A stretch of DNA of 64,000 nucleotides from Monoplex corrugatus (Eukaryota; Mollusca; Gastropoda; Littorinimorpha; Ranellidae): NCBI GenBank assembly GCA_030674185.1, contig CM060308.1, positions 40,925,357 through 40,989,356 of the forward strand. Direction: 5' to 3'. Within the stretch, counting starts at the first letter, position 1, and the number at the start of each line of letters is the position of its first letter. A program made the translations under genes and the position numbers. Below, in pieces: positions 21,091-64,000 of the stretch. The notes beneath the pieces were generated by a model that was given only the letters and a program-made list of their open reading frames with translations, searched no databases and was not told where the DNA came from.

Positions 21091-23687
21091 ATGATGATGA
21101 CTACGGTGTGAAAATGGGCAATGCTGTATTAAACTAAAATTTGTGTGAAGATTTGTTGTCATTGTATGCAACCCAAATATAGTTCCTACTAAATGTTAAA
21201 AGAATTCTCTTAAAACAAAACTGAAGTCTTTCTTGGTCTTTGTAATGGGTCACATGAAACTTAGATATTTACAATTTGGAGGGATCTTTTGTACCAATTT
21301 AGATAAAGATCTCTCCATGAACAAGGAACAGGTCACTGCACATGCATATATCAACTCTGTAAATACATTCCAGCAAAACATCAACTACCAAAGCAAAACA
21401 AGAAGTAAAAAACTGTGACAAAAATTTTAATGTTCATAAAATTTATGTTGGAGACATTGGCATTTGTTGTCAGGTTCTTAAAAAATCCACAGAAAAACAG
21501 AAACTGATTATCAGAATGATAGAGGGAGGTAGAAATTCAGACACACAAAACTGCATAGATCTTGAATGAATGCATACATTATATTATACTGAACGAATGA
21601 TGAACAGATAATTCAGATCTGTTTTGGTAAATAGTGCAGCTGACATTATGTTTTAAGACATGACAATAATAATCTGTTTTTGGTAAATATTGCAGCTGAT
21701 GTTATATTTTAAAACATGACAATAACAATATTAATTCATGTGACAGACATTCACATGACTATATGGAAACAGTTAATCGCAATCACATTAAGATGGTGAA
21801 CTCATGGACTACACAAGAAAATAAGTTGCTTCAATCAAAATGATACAAACATGGACGGATTTCAATACTTGTTTTTTTAAGTGTACATAACTTGGTACAA
21901 AGCAATTTCAAACTTAATGCTTTTATCCCAAAGGACGGAATGTGTGTGGTCTGCATATTTGTGTGTGTTTGTGTACATAAACTTAATGCTTTTATCCCGA
22001 AGGATGGAATGTGTGTGGTCTGCATATTTGTGTATGTTTGTGTACACATGTGCACCTGCGCATGTGTGAATATGAATGTATGTGCATGTGTTAATACAAA
22101 TGTGAGAGTGTGTGCATGTGTCAAAGTCAGAACAGTTTAACTGCAAAAATGATGAGCGTTCATTGCAACGGGGATAACATACATAATATGAAGAACAATA
22201 CAATGATTTTATAGTGCACATCAACACTACTACCAAATACAATAGTTTGTACATATAGAAAATAATAGTACATACATATGGAATTACAAACAAATTATTT
22301 TTCAGGAAAGGTTAAATTTATGCACATCACAGGCCTACATAAGGGTGCACACACACCTATGTAAACATACATACACACCCAGATGGCACAGGTAATTCAG
22401 AGATAATATGACAAGAACTGAATGCCTTCCTGGTCATTTGCCAATCATACATTCTGGATAGAACATGTGAACAATCTGGGAAAGGCTCGTATATAATAAC
22501 ATCACATGATTATGGTCAAATAAGCTGCAACTAAGTGATCTCAACCACACAGCTTCTTCACTGAATCACGGAAGCAAAAAAACTAAAGCAAACTGCACAA
22601 TAATGATTTGATGCTCACATATTAGTTGGCTGCATTTTTAAAGGAACATATTAAGTCACATGTAGACTTTTCCTTCTGATGTCTACATGTGCAGGACACT
22701 AAATGGCACATGCATTTCATTCTCTACACCATCCAGGCATACAGGATAGTTCTGCTTAGCCTGTACTTTGGGAAATCAGAATTTTCAAGCATTTATGTAT
22801 GATAGTCCAATACGAAATCTTACAAATGTTCCGAGATAATTGCTTGCATGAATTACATTTACATACTCGTACTTCTTCTAGTCAAGGCATTTTTTGAAAC
22901 ATTTACACAGCTCAAAACGTTAAATGTTTTCTAGATGAGAGAACCACTTTGTAAGTTATCTTATAATCTTTGCTTTAACTCGTTAACAAACTCTTTCTCA
23001 TTGCCCACCTATCTGACAAAAGCCAGAGCCATTATAACAAAGAAGTTTTGAATATCTGAAACCCAAATTTGTTCACCTTTGTAAACATTATCAACAGTAT
23101 ATCATTTCATACAGGAATACCATTATGGCACTGTGCATGTGAATATGTAAGATTGAGAAAGGTGGGAGAAGATTATTCATAACAAGTGAGGCCAAACCGA
23201 AAGATTCAAAGAAGTTACTGACTACACTGACTGTCAATGCACATAATATCAATGTCATGGAAACTTCTCTTGGACTTTTATGAAAAAAAAAGCTACAAAC
23301 TTTGGAACAGCATGCTCACACACATATATGTGCAAAATCATTATCGTCACAATCACCACAAGCTCTTCTATTCCTTCCCTACCATTTTTGAAGTAACAAT
23401 GATGACGATTTAGAAAGCCCTACAGCACCTAAGTACTGCTCAGGATTCTGTATAAGGTTCATATAAAGAAAATGATAATATCAAAAAATACAAAATGACA
23501 CAAACATTGCAACACACACACCCCCACCACCACACCACCGAAAATTTCAACAACAACAACAAAAAATCACATGAATAAATCTCCTTTACTGCAACAATGT
23601 GAAAAGTAAGCTGGTGGGTTAAAACAAAAATAAATGAAATACCACAGAAACGCACACAATTAATAATATTTGAAAAATCTAAGAGGG

Positions 23688-23850
23688 ACCATTCAACATC
23701 ACGAAGTTGTGCAAGTTCAAATCCCCATCAGTCTGATAAATTACTAGGGGATTTCTCGGCCCAAACTAGCTCCAATCCAAAGTTGTGTGTATTGTGGACT
23801 TACCGGGAAGACTGGGGACATACAGGAAGAAGCTAGTTGGTGCCAAAAAA
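23688..23850 (+). mobile_element. Decayed SINE, family 2
   Basis: The B-box-like AAGTTCAAATCCCCATCAGT and the body segments GGGATTTCTCGGC and GGGAAGACTGGG match the SINE at 26045 and its paralogs. The A-box end and tail are lost. Confidence 0.6.
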
Positions 23851-23935
23851 TATCATAATCACACGTGTATGTGTGTGTGTAATGAATATACTACTTCAAA
23901 CAATGGACTGACTTGTCTGTTTTCTTGAACATTCT

Positions 23936-23941
23936 TTTATT
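23936..23941 (-). promoter_or_regulatory. Candidate polyadenylation signal for TMEM260
   Basis: AATAAA on the minus strand about 120 bp after the TMEM260 stop codon. A second AATAAA lies at 24023-24028, only 35 bp after the stop. Either could serve. Confidence 0.45.
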
Positions 23942-24062
23942 TCATTGCATACACTGTTTCCATATCCTTCACTGATGGCTATTTTCTGCTATTTCTCTTC
24001 TCTCCCTCCCATATCTTTTTGGTTTATTGTGTACCATTCACAAATCTATCATTCAGTCAATG

Positions 24063-55634
<31,572 letters not shown>

Positions 55635-56215
55635 ATCTATGCTGAAGACAAACAAACAAAAAATAAACAAAAGGTAAGAAAGAAATAACACATAGTGAAC
55701 AAGGATATAAAAATAATATATCAATTAAAAATAAACACAAACTAACATAAAATTATTACTTAGATTTGGGTTGTTTTTTATGTACATTATTAACTACTTC
55801 ATTGTCAATGTCATCTTACAACGATGTCAGTTTTTGTTGTTGTTTTTTTAAAAACTTTTTCAATTCTTTCTTGTCAGTTGCAATATCATTTCGCACACAA
55901 TATCCAAAACACATTTCAGTCCAGAGAAAGAACAACAAATTTAAAAAGAAAAAAAACAAAAACAAAGAAATCCCACAAAGCACACGTTATGTAAAAAATA
56001 GTTACCTCTCAATGTTTCACCTCTCTCTAAGACAGGAGACAGTGTTATGGAAATCATACGTCTTGCTTTGATTCATAAATCCACTGAGTAGTTGGACCAT
56101 TTTCATTCTTAGCAATGAACAAATTTGTAAAATGGACAATGAAAATATACACATTCATAAATGACATTACAGTTTTACTCTCTCTCTCTAATCTTTCTTA
56201 GGAAGCTGAAAGCAA

Positions 56216-56216
<1 letters not shown>

Positions 56217-56295
<79 letters not shown>
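56217..56295. repeat. (GT)n microsatellite
   Basis: About 39 uninterrupted GT units. Confidence 0.97.
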
Positions 56296-56298
<3 letters not shown>

Positions 56299-56596
56299 GT
56301 GTGTTTGTACTTAGGCATGTATTCATGTGTATAACTTTACACATATAAGAACTCATATACATGATGTATTCCAGTGGACAAAATTGAGCAACTATTCATG
56401 TATAGTACAATTTATTCAGTTTAATTTGTTCATGGATTAATGATTGCACAGCTTACTAAAAAAAAAAAAAATGAAATATGACATCCTCTTTGCTTTGTTT
56501 CTTGTTTTACTCCTACTGCCTATATAAGTATATTTACGACAGAGCACTACTTTAGTCCACATTTCCATATGGATGTCACTCTGCTATGATATAGTG

Positions 56597-56598
<2 letters not shown>

Positions 56599-56666
<68 letters not shown>

Positions 56667-56705
56667 GTGTGTGTGTGTGTGTGTGCGTGCGTGCATGTGT
56701 GTGCA

Positions 56706-56791
<86 letters not shown>
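56599..56791. repeat. (GT)n microsatellite, about 190 bp
   Basis: Two long GT arrays joined by an impure stretch (AAGTG, GCGTGCGTGCAT). Poly Cys-Val and Thr-His frames across it are artefacts. Confidence 0.97.
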
Positions 56792-56792
<1 letters not shown>

Positions 56793-57673
56793 TGAACCAA
56801 GTGGCTGCACTCTAAAATTTCCAAATCTGCATTGGTAAAGAAGTATTACTGTCTTGTATTGTGTTGTGTCACATCTCAGTGACAGATTGACAAAGAAACA
56901 AGCTTCAAGTAATTGGGGCCAGGTTGATCACTAAACTACAATGCATTATTTCTGAGGTAACTAATCCTATTTTTGGTTCACCCTATCAATTACTGTGTTT
57001 TGTAGACCATGCATGCAGGAGGATAATGCAAATGGATTTTCGCTCAGCAAAAAGTACCACCACCACAGCTATTGCAGTCACTGAAGCTTAACACCATGTG
57101 TTGGCGTCATGACCTGCATTCATTAACGATTACACCGTTTACAGCCAAGGCTGTTAGTTTTGTTTAATTGGTCATCTGTCTGTTATGTCTGTCTGTCACC
57201 ATGTGTGTTCGTCCATCTGTCTGTCTGTCACCATGTGCTGGCATTTGGAACTGTATTATCTGATTGTGCCAAAAATACCTGTGGATTTTCTAATATTGGA
57301 AAGGTGACAGAATGAATTCACATTTGGCATAAAAATATGAAAATAATCATACTTAATAATAATGATTTCATTTATATAGAGCAAACAGTGCATGTCAAAA
57401 GCATTCAAATTGCATTTTACAGGAACAGAACAAACACTGTGCATGCAAATGCATGAGCGCACACAACACACACACAAAGAGGATGCTGAGCTAGGGTACA
57501 ATCATCTTTGATCCATGTTGTCATCCTGTATTTTTCTCTACACAGGCACACGCACAAACACACACACGACACATGATGCTGAGCTAGAGTACACTCAGCC
57601 TGTTAGGCATGTAACCCTTGATCCATGTTGTTATCCTTCCTCTTGTCTCTCTCCCCCCCCCTCTCTCTCTCTC

Positions 57674-57712
<39 letters not shown>

Positions 57713-58032
57713 CTAAGCTAGAGTACACTCAGCCTGTCAGATGCGACCCTTGACCCAAGCTGTCATCCTCTCTGTCTGCCTCTCTTTCACACACACCAAC
57801 ACCCCCCAACACACACACAAACACAAACAACACACTGTTCCAACATATTCTCTTTCTGTCTCTGTCTCCCCTTCCCTCCGTTACTCATTTTCTCTTTTGC
57901 TCACTCTGTCTTGCTGTCTCACAAACCCTATTTCATGTTGTTGTTGTTGTTTTAATACAAGTAGATCAACAATGACAGATAAGTTATATAAGTTGGTCTA
58001 TATGCCAATATATTCATATTAATATCTTTTGT

Positions 58033-58405
58033 CACAATGGATTTACCTTGTGAAACTCAGGTTGCTTTCCCCATTGACAGCGCGTTGCTACGGTGCAGCA
58101 TCACCAATTTATTTATCTATTTATTTATTTTGACCAAATTCAGAAAGGAAAGAAGGCTAATTGGCTTTCATACAGCAGTACATGGGAAATGCACTTATCT
58201 AATATTTTTTGCCAGGGCAGCTGGGTGAATGCCCCAATTTTTACAATTTTCAACAGCAGTAGGATCTTTTAGCGTGTGCAGGCCAGAAGGCAGGCCAGTC
58301 AAACTGCACAGAAAAATTGAGACTTCAATGGGAAATGAACCCTGGAACCCCAAGTTTAGTTACTGGCAGGCAAACTTCTGAACCATTCTGCTACCTTTTC
58401 ACATA
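58033..58405 (-). mobile_element. tRNA-derived SINE, family 4, copy c
   Basis: TGTCACAATGGATTTACC, then GACAGCGCGTTGCTACGGTG, GAAGGCTAATTGGC, TGTGCAGGCCAGAAGGC and GGGAAATGAACCCTGGAACC. The minus-strand head is GGTAGCAGAATGGTTCAGAA with B-box-like GGTTCCAGGGTTC and a long variable-arm-like stretch (CAGTAACTAAAC), suggesting a Leu/Ser-type tRNA origin. Confidence 0.85.
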
Positions 58406-58849
58406 CCATGGTGAAAGACATTTAATAAGCCTTTTGAGGATATTGCTATCAAATAGTATGAAACCGAGCGAAAACAAAACAAAACAAAAAACACCAACAA
58501 TAAAAAAAACATTCAAACAGAGATAAAAAAAACACACACAAAAAAACTAGCATTCAAAGGCAGATAGAAAAAAAAACTGTCTCGAGTATTCAGAGAGAAA
58601 GATTCAAACATGCTGAGTGACACCAACACACAAAAACTGAAAATGCTCCCACTCAACCTTACTCCCCTCTATAAACACCATGAATCCTCCTTTTCTTTGT
58701 TAAGAATGGGGTGGATGGAATTGTTGAAAATGGGACAGAAGGAAAGCAGTCTGCCTACACAAGGATAAGACTATTTACCTTTGAGCTGAAACTATCAAGA
58801 TTCAATGATACCTACAGAGGCTACTGCTGATGCAGAAATTAAAGTCCCC

Positions 58850-59290
58850 TATCTGGTTTGTGTTTAGGTAGTATTGTCGGGTCAGAGCTAAGTCTGACAG
58901 TAGACTGTACTACCTGTGCCTGTCTTCACTGCCTTATGGGTTACCCCTTAGGTGGGGAAAGGCTGTGGGAGTAAACCCAGACAGAAAATCCCGAAGCCGA
59001 AAACTGCATACAGGGCATTGCCACAGAGCACTGCTTGTGGTTTTGGCCAAATGCTGCGACTTGCCATCTACTGTTCAGCCATCTGTGTCTCCTATGACAA
59101 CAGCTGTCTTACCTCGGTTTGCCCTGGACTTGTGGAGTCAGGGTTGAGGCTCTGCGCAATCAACAGCAACTTACATATGCGCATGGTACTTACCGCCAAC
59201 CCCCCTCACAAACATGACAGACACATGTAGATCCCAAAAGAGGGTGCATAAATAAAGTGCTAGGTTGGACTTTATCGACCACGATAGTCG
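58850..59290 (+). repeat. Possible LINE 5' region or other GC-richer repeat
   Basis: GC-richer than its surroundings (GGTGGGGAAAGGCTGTGGGA, CATTGCCACAGAGCACTGCT, TGGCCAAATGCTGCGACTTG). Its composition resembles repeats I associate with the 5' ends of molluscan retroelements. No second copy in this window, so the call is tentative. 59292-59560 shows nothing recognised. Confidence 0.35.
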
Positions 59291-59557
59291 ACTAACATAT
59301 ACAGTTCAGGGTTCCTCTTTCCTGTCATGCTCCTTTTTCCCGAAAAGACTCTTTCTTTTTCTGCCCTCTGAATCATTTCTCTGTACGGCCAATTCTCTTC
59401 TTAACAGCCCAAAAACAGAGATGACTGCGTTAAGTCTAAGGCAGGATAAAGACAAGTCTTACACACAAAAATCCATTCTCTCCGCTAGACAGGTAGGTTT
59501 ATATGAATTTATAAGCTCAGATAGAGGGTATTCACAGGAGCTCTACTCTGTGCAAGA

Positions 59558-59612
59558 AGAAGAAGAAGAAGAAGAAGAAGAAAAAGAAGAATAAGAAGAA
59601 GAAGAAGAAGAC
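59558..59612. repeat. (GAA)n microsatellite
   Basis: About 18 GAA units with a few interruptions. Confidence 0.97.
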
Positions 59613-59847
59613 TCTCAAGGATAAAGAAGCATGGCCAGAAAACAAATCCATGTCACCACTTTCCTATTTTTCTTTATTCAACTACGAAGCATGTATCTGT
59701 CCCTAGAATTTCCTAACAACATGTGATGAGAGGAAACATTATGGGAAAAGAAATTCACAATCTTTCATCTTCTTTCCGTTATAAGCTACAACACCAACCC
59801 TAATGTGGTCTTCAATTGGTAAGATTCCATATGGAGGAGCAACAGAT

Positions 59848-59965
59848 TTAATTCTTTGACTCCCTCACCACATCCACCAACTTCCTGAAGAATAACTATG
59901 ACAGCAATGCTAAAACTGAACCTGTCACTGCTTCACTCTATTCACCAGTTCCCTGCAACTGTTAG
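59848..59965. mobile_element. TTAA foldback element, copy 9 (degenerate, left part)
   Basis: TTAATTCTTTGACTCCCTCA, then CATCCACCAACTTCCTGAAG, and a decayed inner part. A second fragment (GCAGCTGGTGGACAGGGTAA, 60220-60239) may be its displaced right arm. Confidence 0.55.
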
Positions 59966-60419
59966 GGTCAATTAGATTATTTAATTGTTAATATGGTAGG
60001 CTTAAGTTGAGTTGTTGCTATATTTTGTGGATGATTTGATTTGATGAAGCATTTCTATTTTCATGTTTTATGACATATTTGTTTTTGTGTAACATGTAGA
60101 TGTGAGAATGATATGTATGTGAAGAGAGTTTCGTGCATGTTCATTGTAACTTCTAAATGTACATTAATAACTAATATAAAGGATCACTAAACTGAACTGA
60201 ATGAAATTATTTTTTTGCAGCTGGTGGACAGGGTAACAATCCAACCCTTGCAGTTTCACTGAAGATAAGTGATGTTCCATCCTGAATAACAATAAACAAA
60301 TAATTTGTAATTCATCAAAAGAAAAGGCATTAGACATTGACAAATTTTTCTTCTCTCATTCAATACGATAATTATTTTGACAAGGTTTTGTTTGTCCTCA
60401 GAGGGGAAAAAAAAAGAGG

Positions 60420-60690
60420 TTCAGTGCAACAGTCAAGTGGTTATACCATTGGTGTTCCAATCACAAAACCTAGGTTTGAACCTGCTTGGACTGCCTGATG
60501 GATAAATGGAGGAGTTTATTCTATCTGTCAGATCAGTGTGCTAATGTTCGAGTTCTCTTCATGTGTGCATGTGCAAAGAACATCAAATACGATGTTAAAA
60601 ATCGTGTAAGCCATGTCAATGTTTGAAGGCTCATGGAAACACAAAAATGTCCAGCCTGCACCCCCCCCCCCCCCCCCAAAAAAAAAAAAC
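60420..60690 (+). mobile_element. tRNA-derived SINE, family 5
   Basis: A-box-like AGTCAAGTGGTTATACC, B-box-like TAGGTTTGAACCTGC, body GATGGATAAATGGAGGAG, AAAGAACATCAAATACGATG, TTAAAAATCGTGTAAGCCAT, then CCAGCCTGCAC and a poly-C/poly-A tail (60661-60690). This body recalls a SINE common in gastropod genomes; that is from memory. Confidence 0.75.
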
Positions 60691-60699
60691 GAAGTATGA

Positions 60700-61580
60700 C
60701 TGCCTTACTGACCAGGTAAAACAGACAACAACAAAAATGAAATGGTTATACATGTAAAAGCCCAACTGTATATATCCAAGTGTACACGAGTGTTGCAGCC
60801 CACAAACTCAAACAAACACACACAAAAATCAGTAGGAGTCTATTACTCTGTACTGTAGCAAGAGTAGTCTTAGTAATCGTAATATGGCTGGGCAAGCTCA
60901 GTCAAAAAATAGCAGCTTCAGCCAAATGTGGTGGTACATTTTTTCTAAATATACAGATGGTTGAGATACAGTCTTCAGCTCAACATGTTGAAACATTGTT
61001 CCAACATACACTGTGTCTAAGCTGTAAGCAATTAATCATGCATACAAGAATAAAACAAATTCATACACTTGCACATGTCTGTACAAGACCTCAATGGACT
61101 AGCATTATCATGGAACTTCAAAAATAGACTGTATTGTTCTTATCAAACAATCTGTTTCCTTCCCATGGTGCACATGTGGTTCATGTGTGTGTCTGTAAAT
61201 GAGATGTGTGAACTAGTGAAGTGGGGGGTGAGGGGTGGGGTGTTCCAGCAAGGATATTTTTAACAGTTACAAAGAGATTTTTTATCAGGCTGGCCTGGAG
61301 AAAGGAGAAACAATATGTGACACAAAGTTGCTTGAATTATGTTGTATGGACTTGGTGACTCAAATGTGAAATGTGATTAGGTCTATTCATAATGTGTCAG
61401 AAGGCAACAGCCACTGAGGTAATACACAGAACAAACACACTCAATTCACTGTGTGTCATGCCCCGCATGACATGGTCAATGGTAAATGCTCTGTAAAAAT
61501 GTCACTGTAACAATACCTGTAGTTACGTGTGTCTATCAGTATCCATGTTATATAGTGTCAGTTAATCTGTGTACATGCAG
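60700..61580. other. Non-coding stretch
   Basis: No exon, RNA gene or repeat family recognised; open frames of 60-115 residues show no conserved motif. Confidence 0.5.
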
Positions 61581-61581
61581 A

Positions 61582-61717
<136 letters not shown>

Positions 61718-61869
61718 TGGTGCGCGCGCGCAGGCTCGTCATCCAAACTGTGCCAGCAGTATTCCTCAACTGTTCATGGACAGAGATCTTTGCGAAATCT
61801 GGACCACAAGTCCAGTACAATAGAAAATTGTCAATAACTGGACAAGACTGGTCATCTGCGTAACTAGTG

Positions 61870-62860
61870 GGCCTCTCACTTGTTTACTGATATACTTTTT
61901 ATCAAATTTGGAAAAAAGTACTTGTCAGATATCAGATTCATGACTACAGGTACACGATTGGTTGACACTACTGAATTTTTCAAAACCATGAATGTTCAAA
62001 ACGTATCTAGAGGTTTCAGAATGGGGATTTAAAGGCTTGATAACCTTTTGTATTTTATTCGTATCTTGATAACCTTTTGTATTTTATTCGTATCAAAGAG
62101 AGAGGATGTTGTTAGTACTATTTTACCATTCTCTCAATCACAATTGTAAGCACAAGCTCAAACTTTTCAAAAACTGCTGACTGCACCAAGTCAACCTGCA
62201 AAATTTGATTAAAAATACTATAGATGCTGGCTCACTTTCCACCTTTGAAATGATCTACATTCAAAGCCTGTCATGATAATAGGTAAAGGGAACAAATCTA
62301 TGTCAGGCATGCATACGCTTTTAAAGAAATGAGCAGACACCAGTCACACCCCTGTGAAACACACACACACACACAAATCCTACCCAGTTATCTTGGGCCT
62401 GTCATTAATTCATTCGCTTGTTCATACCCAAAGCGACAGACTTTCAATTAATCTGTGGGAATACCACATATTACATATTCATGACCCTGTTTACCCATTT
62501 TTTTAAAATAAACTCTCAGCTAGATTCCTCTGCTGCCTTTTCAACCCTCTAGCCCAGATTTAATGTACACAGTGACAAAAGGAGCATGACTGTGTTTACC
62601 TCTTTTTCCAAGCTGTCTATTCATGCCCTACTGGTATTATCAACTGTTTATACATGGGCTCACTATGGAATTTTTGCGGTTGTAAAGGCATTGTGGCAAC
62701 TACTACTATCACACCTGAATATTGCTTAACTTTCTGCTAAACACACAAACACGAGTAGGAAGAAGCATAAAGTGAGAATTGTATTTCTTTTTTGAATGCA
62801 TAATATTCAGGTCTAATGATAAACACACCATGTCAGAACCAGTCAATATGATTGCTATGT
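61870..62860. other. Non-coding stretch
   Basis: Contains one exact 29-bp tandem pair (about 62036-62093, unit with GATAACCTTTTGTATTTTAT). Nothing else recognised. Confidence 0.55.
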
Positions 62861-62865
62861 TCAAC

Positions 62866-63108
62866 ACATCAGATGAATGACAGAGGTTGTGGTTTGAATC
62901 TCTGTCAGATAAAAAAAAAAATGGCTGTGGAATTTATCTACCCAGATCTGCTTATTGGGAAGACTGGGACCACGCAATAAAGTCATATGCCCTTAATGAT
63001 GCATTACAGGGGCATAGTTCAAATTTCCTTACCAATGCTGCACGCGTCCATATCTCTCAGGCCTGGTTGATGTCAGGATATACTATGGAAGTAAGCATAA
63101 AGTACAGC

Positions 63109-63112
<4 letters not shown>
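62866..63112 (+). mobile_element. SINE, family 2, truncated copy
   Basis: B-box-like TTGTGGTTTGAATCTC and body segments TTGGGAAGACTGGGACCAC, GGCCTGGTTGATGTCAGGAT and AGTAAGCATAAAGTACAGCC match 26045 and 44894. The 3' part is replaced by a (GT)n array at 63113-63178. Confidence 0.8.

Positions 63113-63178
<66 letters not shown>
63113..63178. repeat. (GT)n microsatellite
   Basis: About 33 units directly abutting the truncated SINE. Confidence 0.97.
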
Positions 63179-63182
<4 letters not shown>

Positions 63183-63355
63183 CAAAGATAGGCAACACAG
63201 GCATTCAAGAATGTTTAAACAACTGTAAAGTTCACAGGCATTCCAGATTGTTTACACAATTGTAAAGTTATCTACACAACAAGAAAGACAGAGTCCCTCT
63301 GTAAGGCAGAGACAGAAAAGTATACAGATTTTTACTTAATTTTAATCTCTTCTCT

Positions 63356-63379
63356 TCTCTTTTCTCTCTCTCTCTCTCA

Positions 63380-63437
<58 letters not shown>
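63356..63437. repeat. (CT)n-(AC)n compound microsatellite
   Basis: A CT-rich run (63340-63379) passes into about 29 AC units. Confidence 0.97.
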
Positions 63438-63439
<2 letters not shown>

Positions 63440-63924
63440 TAAGCACATGCACACCAACCTACTGGTAAGAACAAATTTTACAACCGTGTGCATTGCACAA
63501 ATGTAAAAAGATAGTATGTATTATGTGTCTGCAACTGCGTTTTTTTAGTACACTGCCGGAGCAATTTTACAAACAACAATTTACTTCCTCTATAACTTGA
63601 TAACAATGAGCTTCACCTCTATAGCTTGATAACAATAAGCTATCATTTTTTCAAACTTAACACTAAAATATACTTATATCATATACAAGTTTGTAAGCAA
63701 TAAGTAAATGTAATAAGTCACGTAACTTACAAAGAACATTTGCTGAGTATCACATTCAAGTCAGGAATATGTTGTAAGGTCCAATAGCAAATAATAATAT
63801 GAAATTTTCACAAGTTCAGAAAACTTTGTTTTTCATTAAAATTTCTCCACGGCTAAATCTATACTGCAACTCAGCATCAGTACATCGGCATTTTTACATA
63901 TACAATAATCATGTCCATTTAATA

Positions 63925-64000
63925 GGCTGATTGGCTCAGATGACAGAATTATGGACTCGTGACTGATGGTCAAGGCTTCAATCCCAGTCATTAACACATA
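63925..64000 (+). mobile_element. Possible tRNA-headed SINE, cut by window edge
   Basis: GGCTGATTGGCTCAGATGAC followed by a B-box-like AAGGCTTCAATCCCAGTC looks like a SINE head starting here. Too little remains to place the family. 63480-63924 shows nothing recognised. Confidence 0.4.

Larger units (their letters stand above)
21100..24062. other. Intergenic region between the MDH-like gene and TMEM260
   Basis: Mostly unique-looking AT-rich DNA. It contains a roughly 70-bp tandem duplication (about 21910-22047, unit with TTAATGCTTTTATCCC and GGTCTGCATATTTGTGT), a decayed SINE at 23688-23850 and two polyadenylation candidates for TMEM260. No coding region recognised. Confidence 0.6.
55642..58000. 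other. Upstream of TMEM260 exon 1
   Basis: Expected to hold 5' UTR exon(s) and the promoter, but none can be pinned down. Contents recognised: (GT)n at 56217-56295 and 56599-56791, CA/CT-rich sequence at 57650-57850, and three echoes of a GATGCTGAGCTAG(G/A)GTACA segment (57483, 57575, 57713), a short dispersed repeat also seen near 42950. Confidence 0.5.

Overview
The window is animal nuclear DNA, most likely from a gastropod mollusc. It has split genes with GT-AG introns, AT-rich non-coding sequence, long (GT/CA)n arrays and many tRNA-headed SINEs, LINE fragments and foldback elements. The mollusc assignment rests on repeat families that look familiar to me and is an inference; the eukaryotic, metazoan nature is secure. 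Only three protein genes can be supported. Nearly every other open frame is a shadow of a simple repeat or a decayed retroelement.

Layout. (1) 1-2024 (+): the 3' end of a cytosolic malate dehydrogenase gene (MDH1), of which only the last coding exon (1815-2024) is inside the window. (2) 2025-10638: a repeat-rich intergenic stretch with SINEs, TTAA-flanked foldback elements, two minisatellites and a large direct duplication lying just upstream of the next gene. (3) 10639-19068 (+): a six-exon, phase-consistent gene for a very divergent malate-dehydrogenase-like protein of 263 residues. It keeps the Rossmann start and the exon layout of MDH1 but lacks the mobile-loop arginines and the catalytic-histidine segment, so it is predicted to be a pseudoenzyme. 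It sits head-to-tail behind MDH1, as expected for an old tandem duplicate. (4) 19069-24062: intergenic, with a decayed LINE whose reverse-transcriptase YADD region has been amplified into a 39-bp minisatellite. (5) 55634-24063 (-): a 19-exon TMEM260 gene (ER protein O-mannosyltransferase), reconstructed exon by exon with every splice phase consistent (763 residues). Its introns carry most of the remaining repeats. (6) 55642-64000: sequence upstream of TMEM260, with only repeats recognised.

For a second look: the MDH-like pseudoenzyme; a nested transposon stack (26024-28468) that can be fully dissected because it keeps its target-site duplications and has an intact paralog at 44894-45418; a tRNA-Lys sequence split by 120 bp in a way that fits either a transposon insertion or an intron at the usual 37/38 position; a TTAA-specific foldback family with nine or more copies; and a GC-AG intron in TMEM260.

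All coordinates were worked out by eye from splice sites and reading frame. Family assignments rest on remembered conservation, not on a database search.
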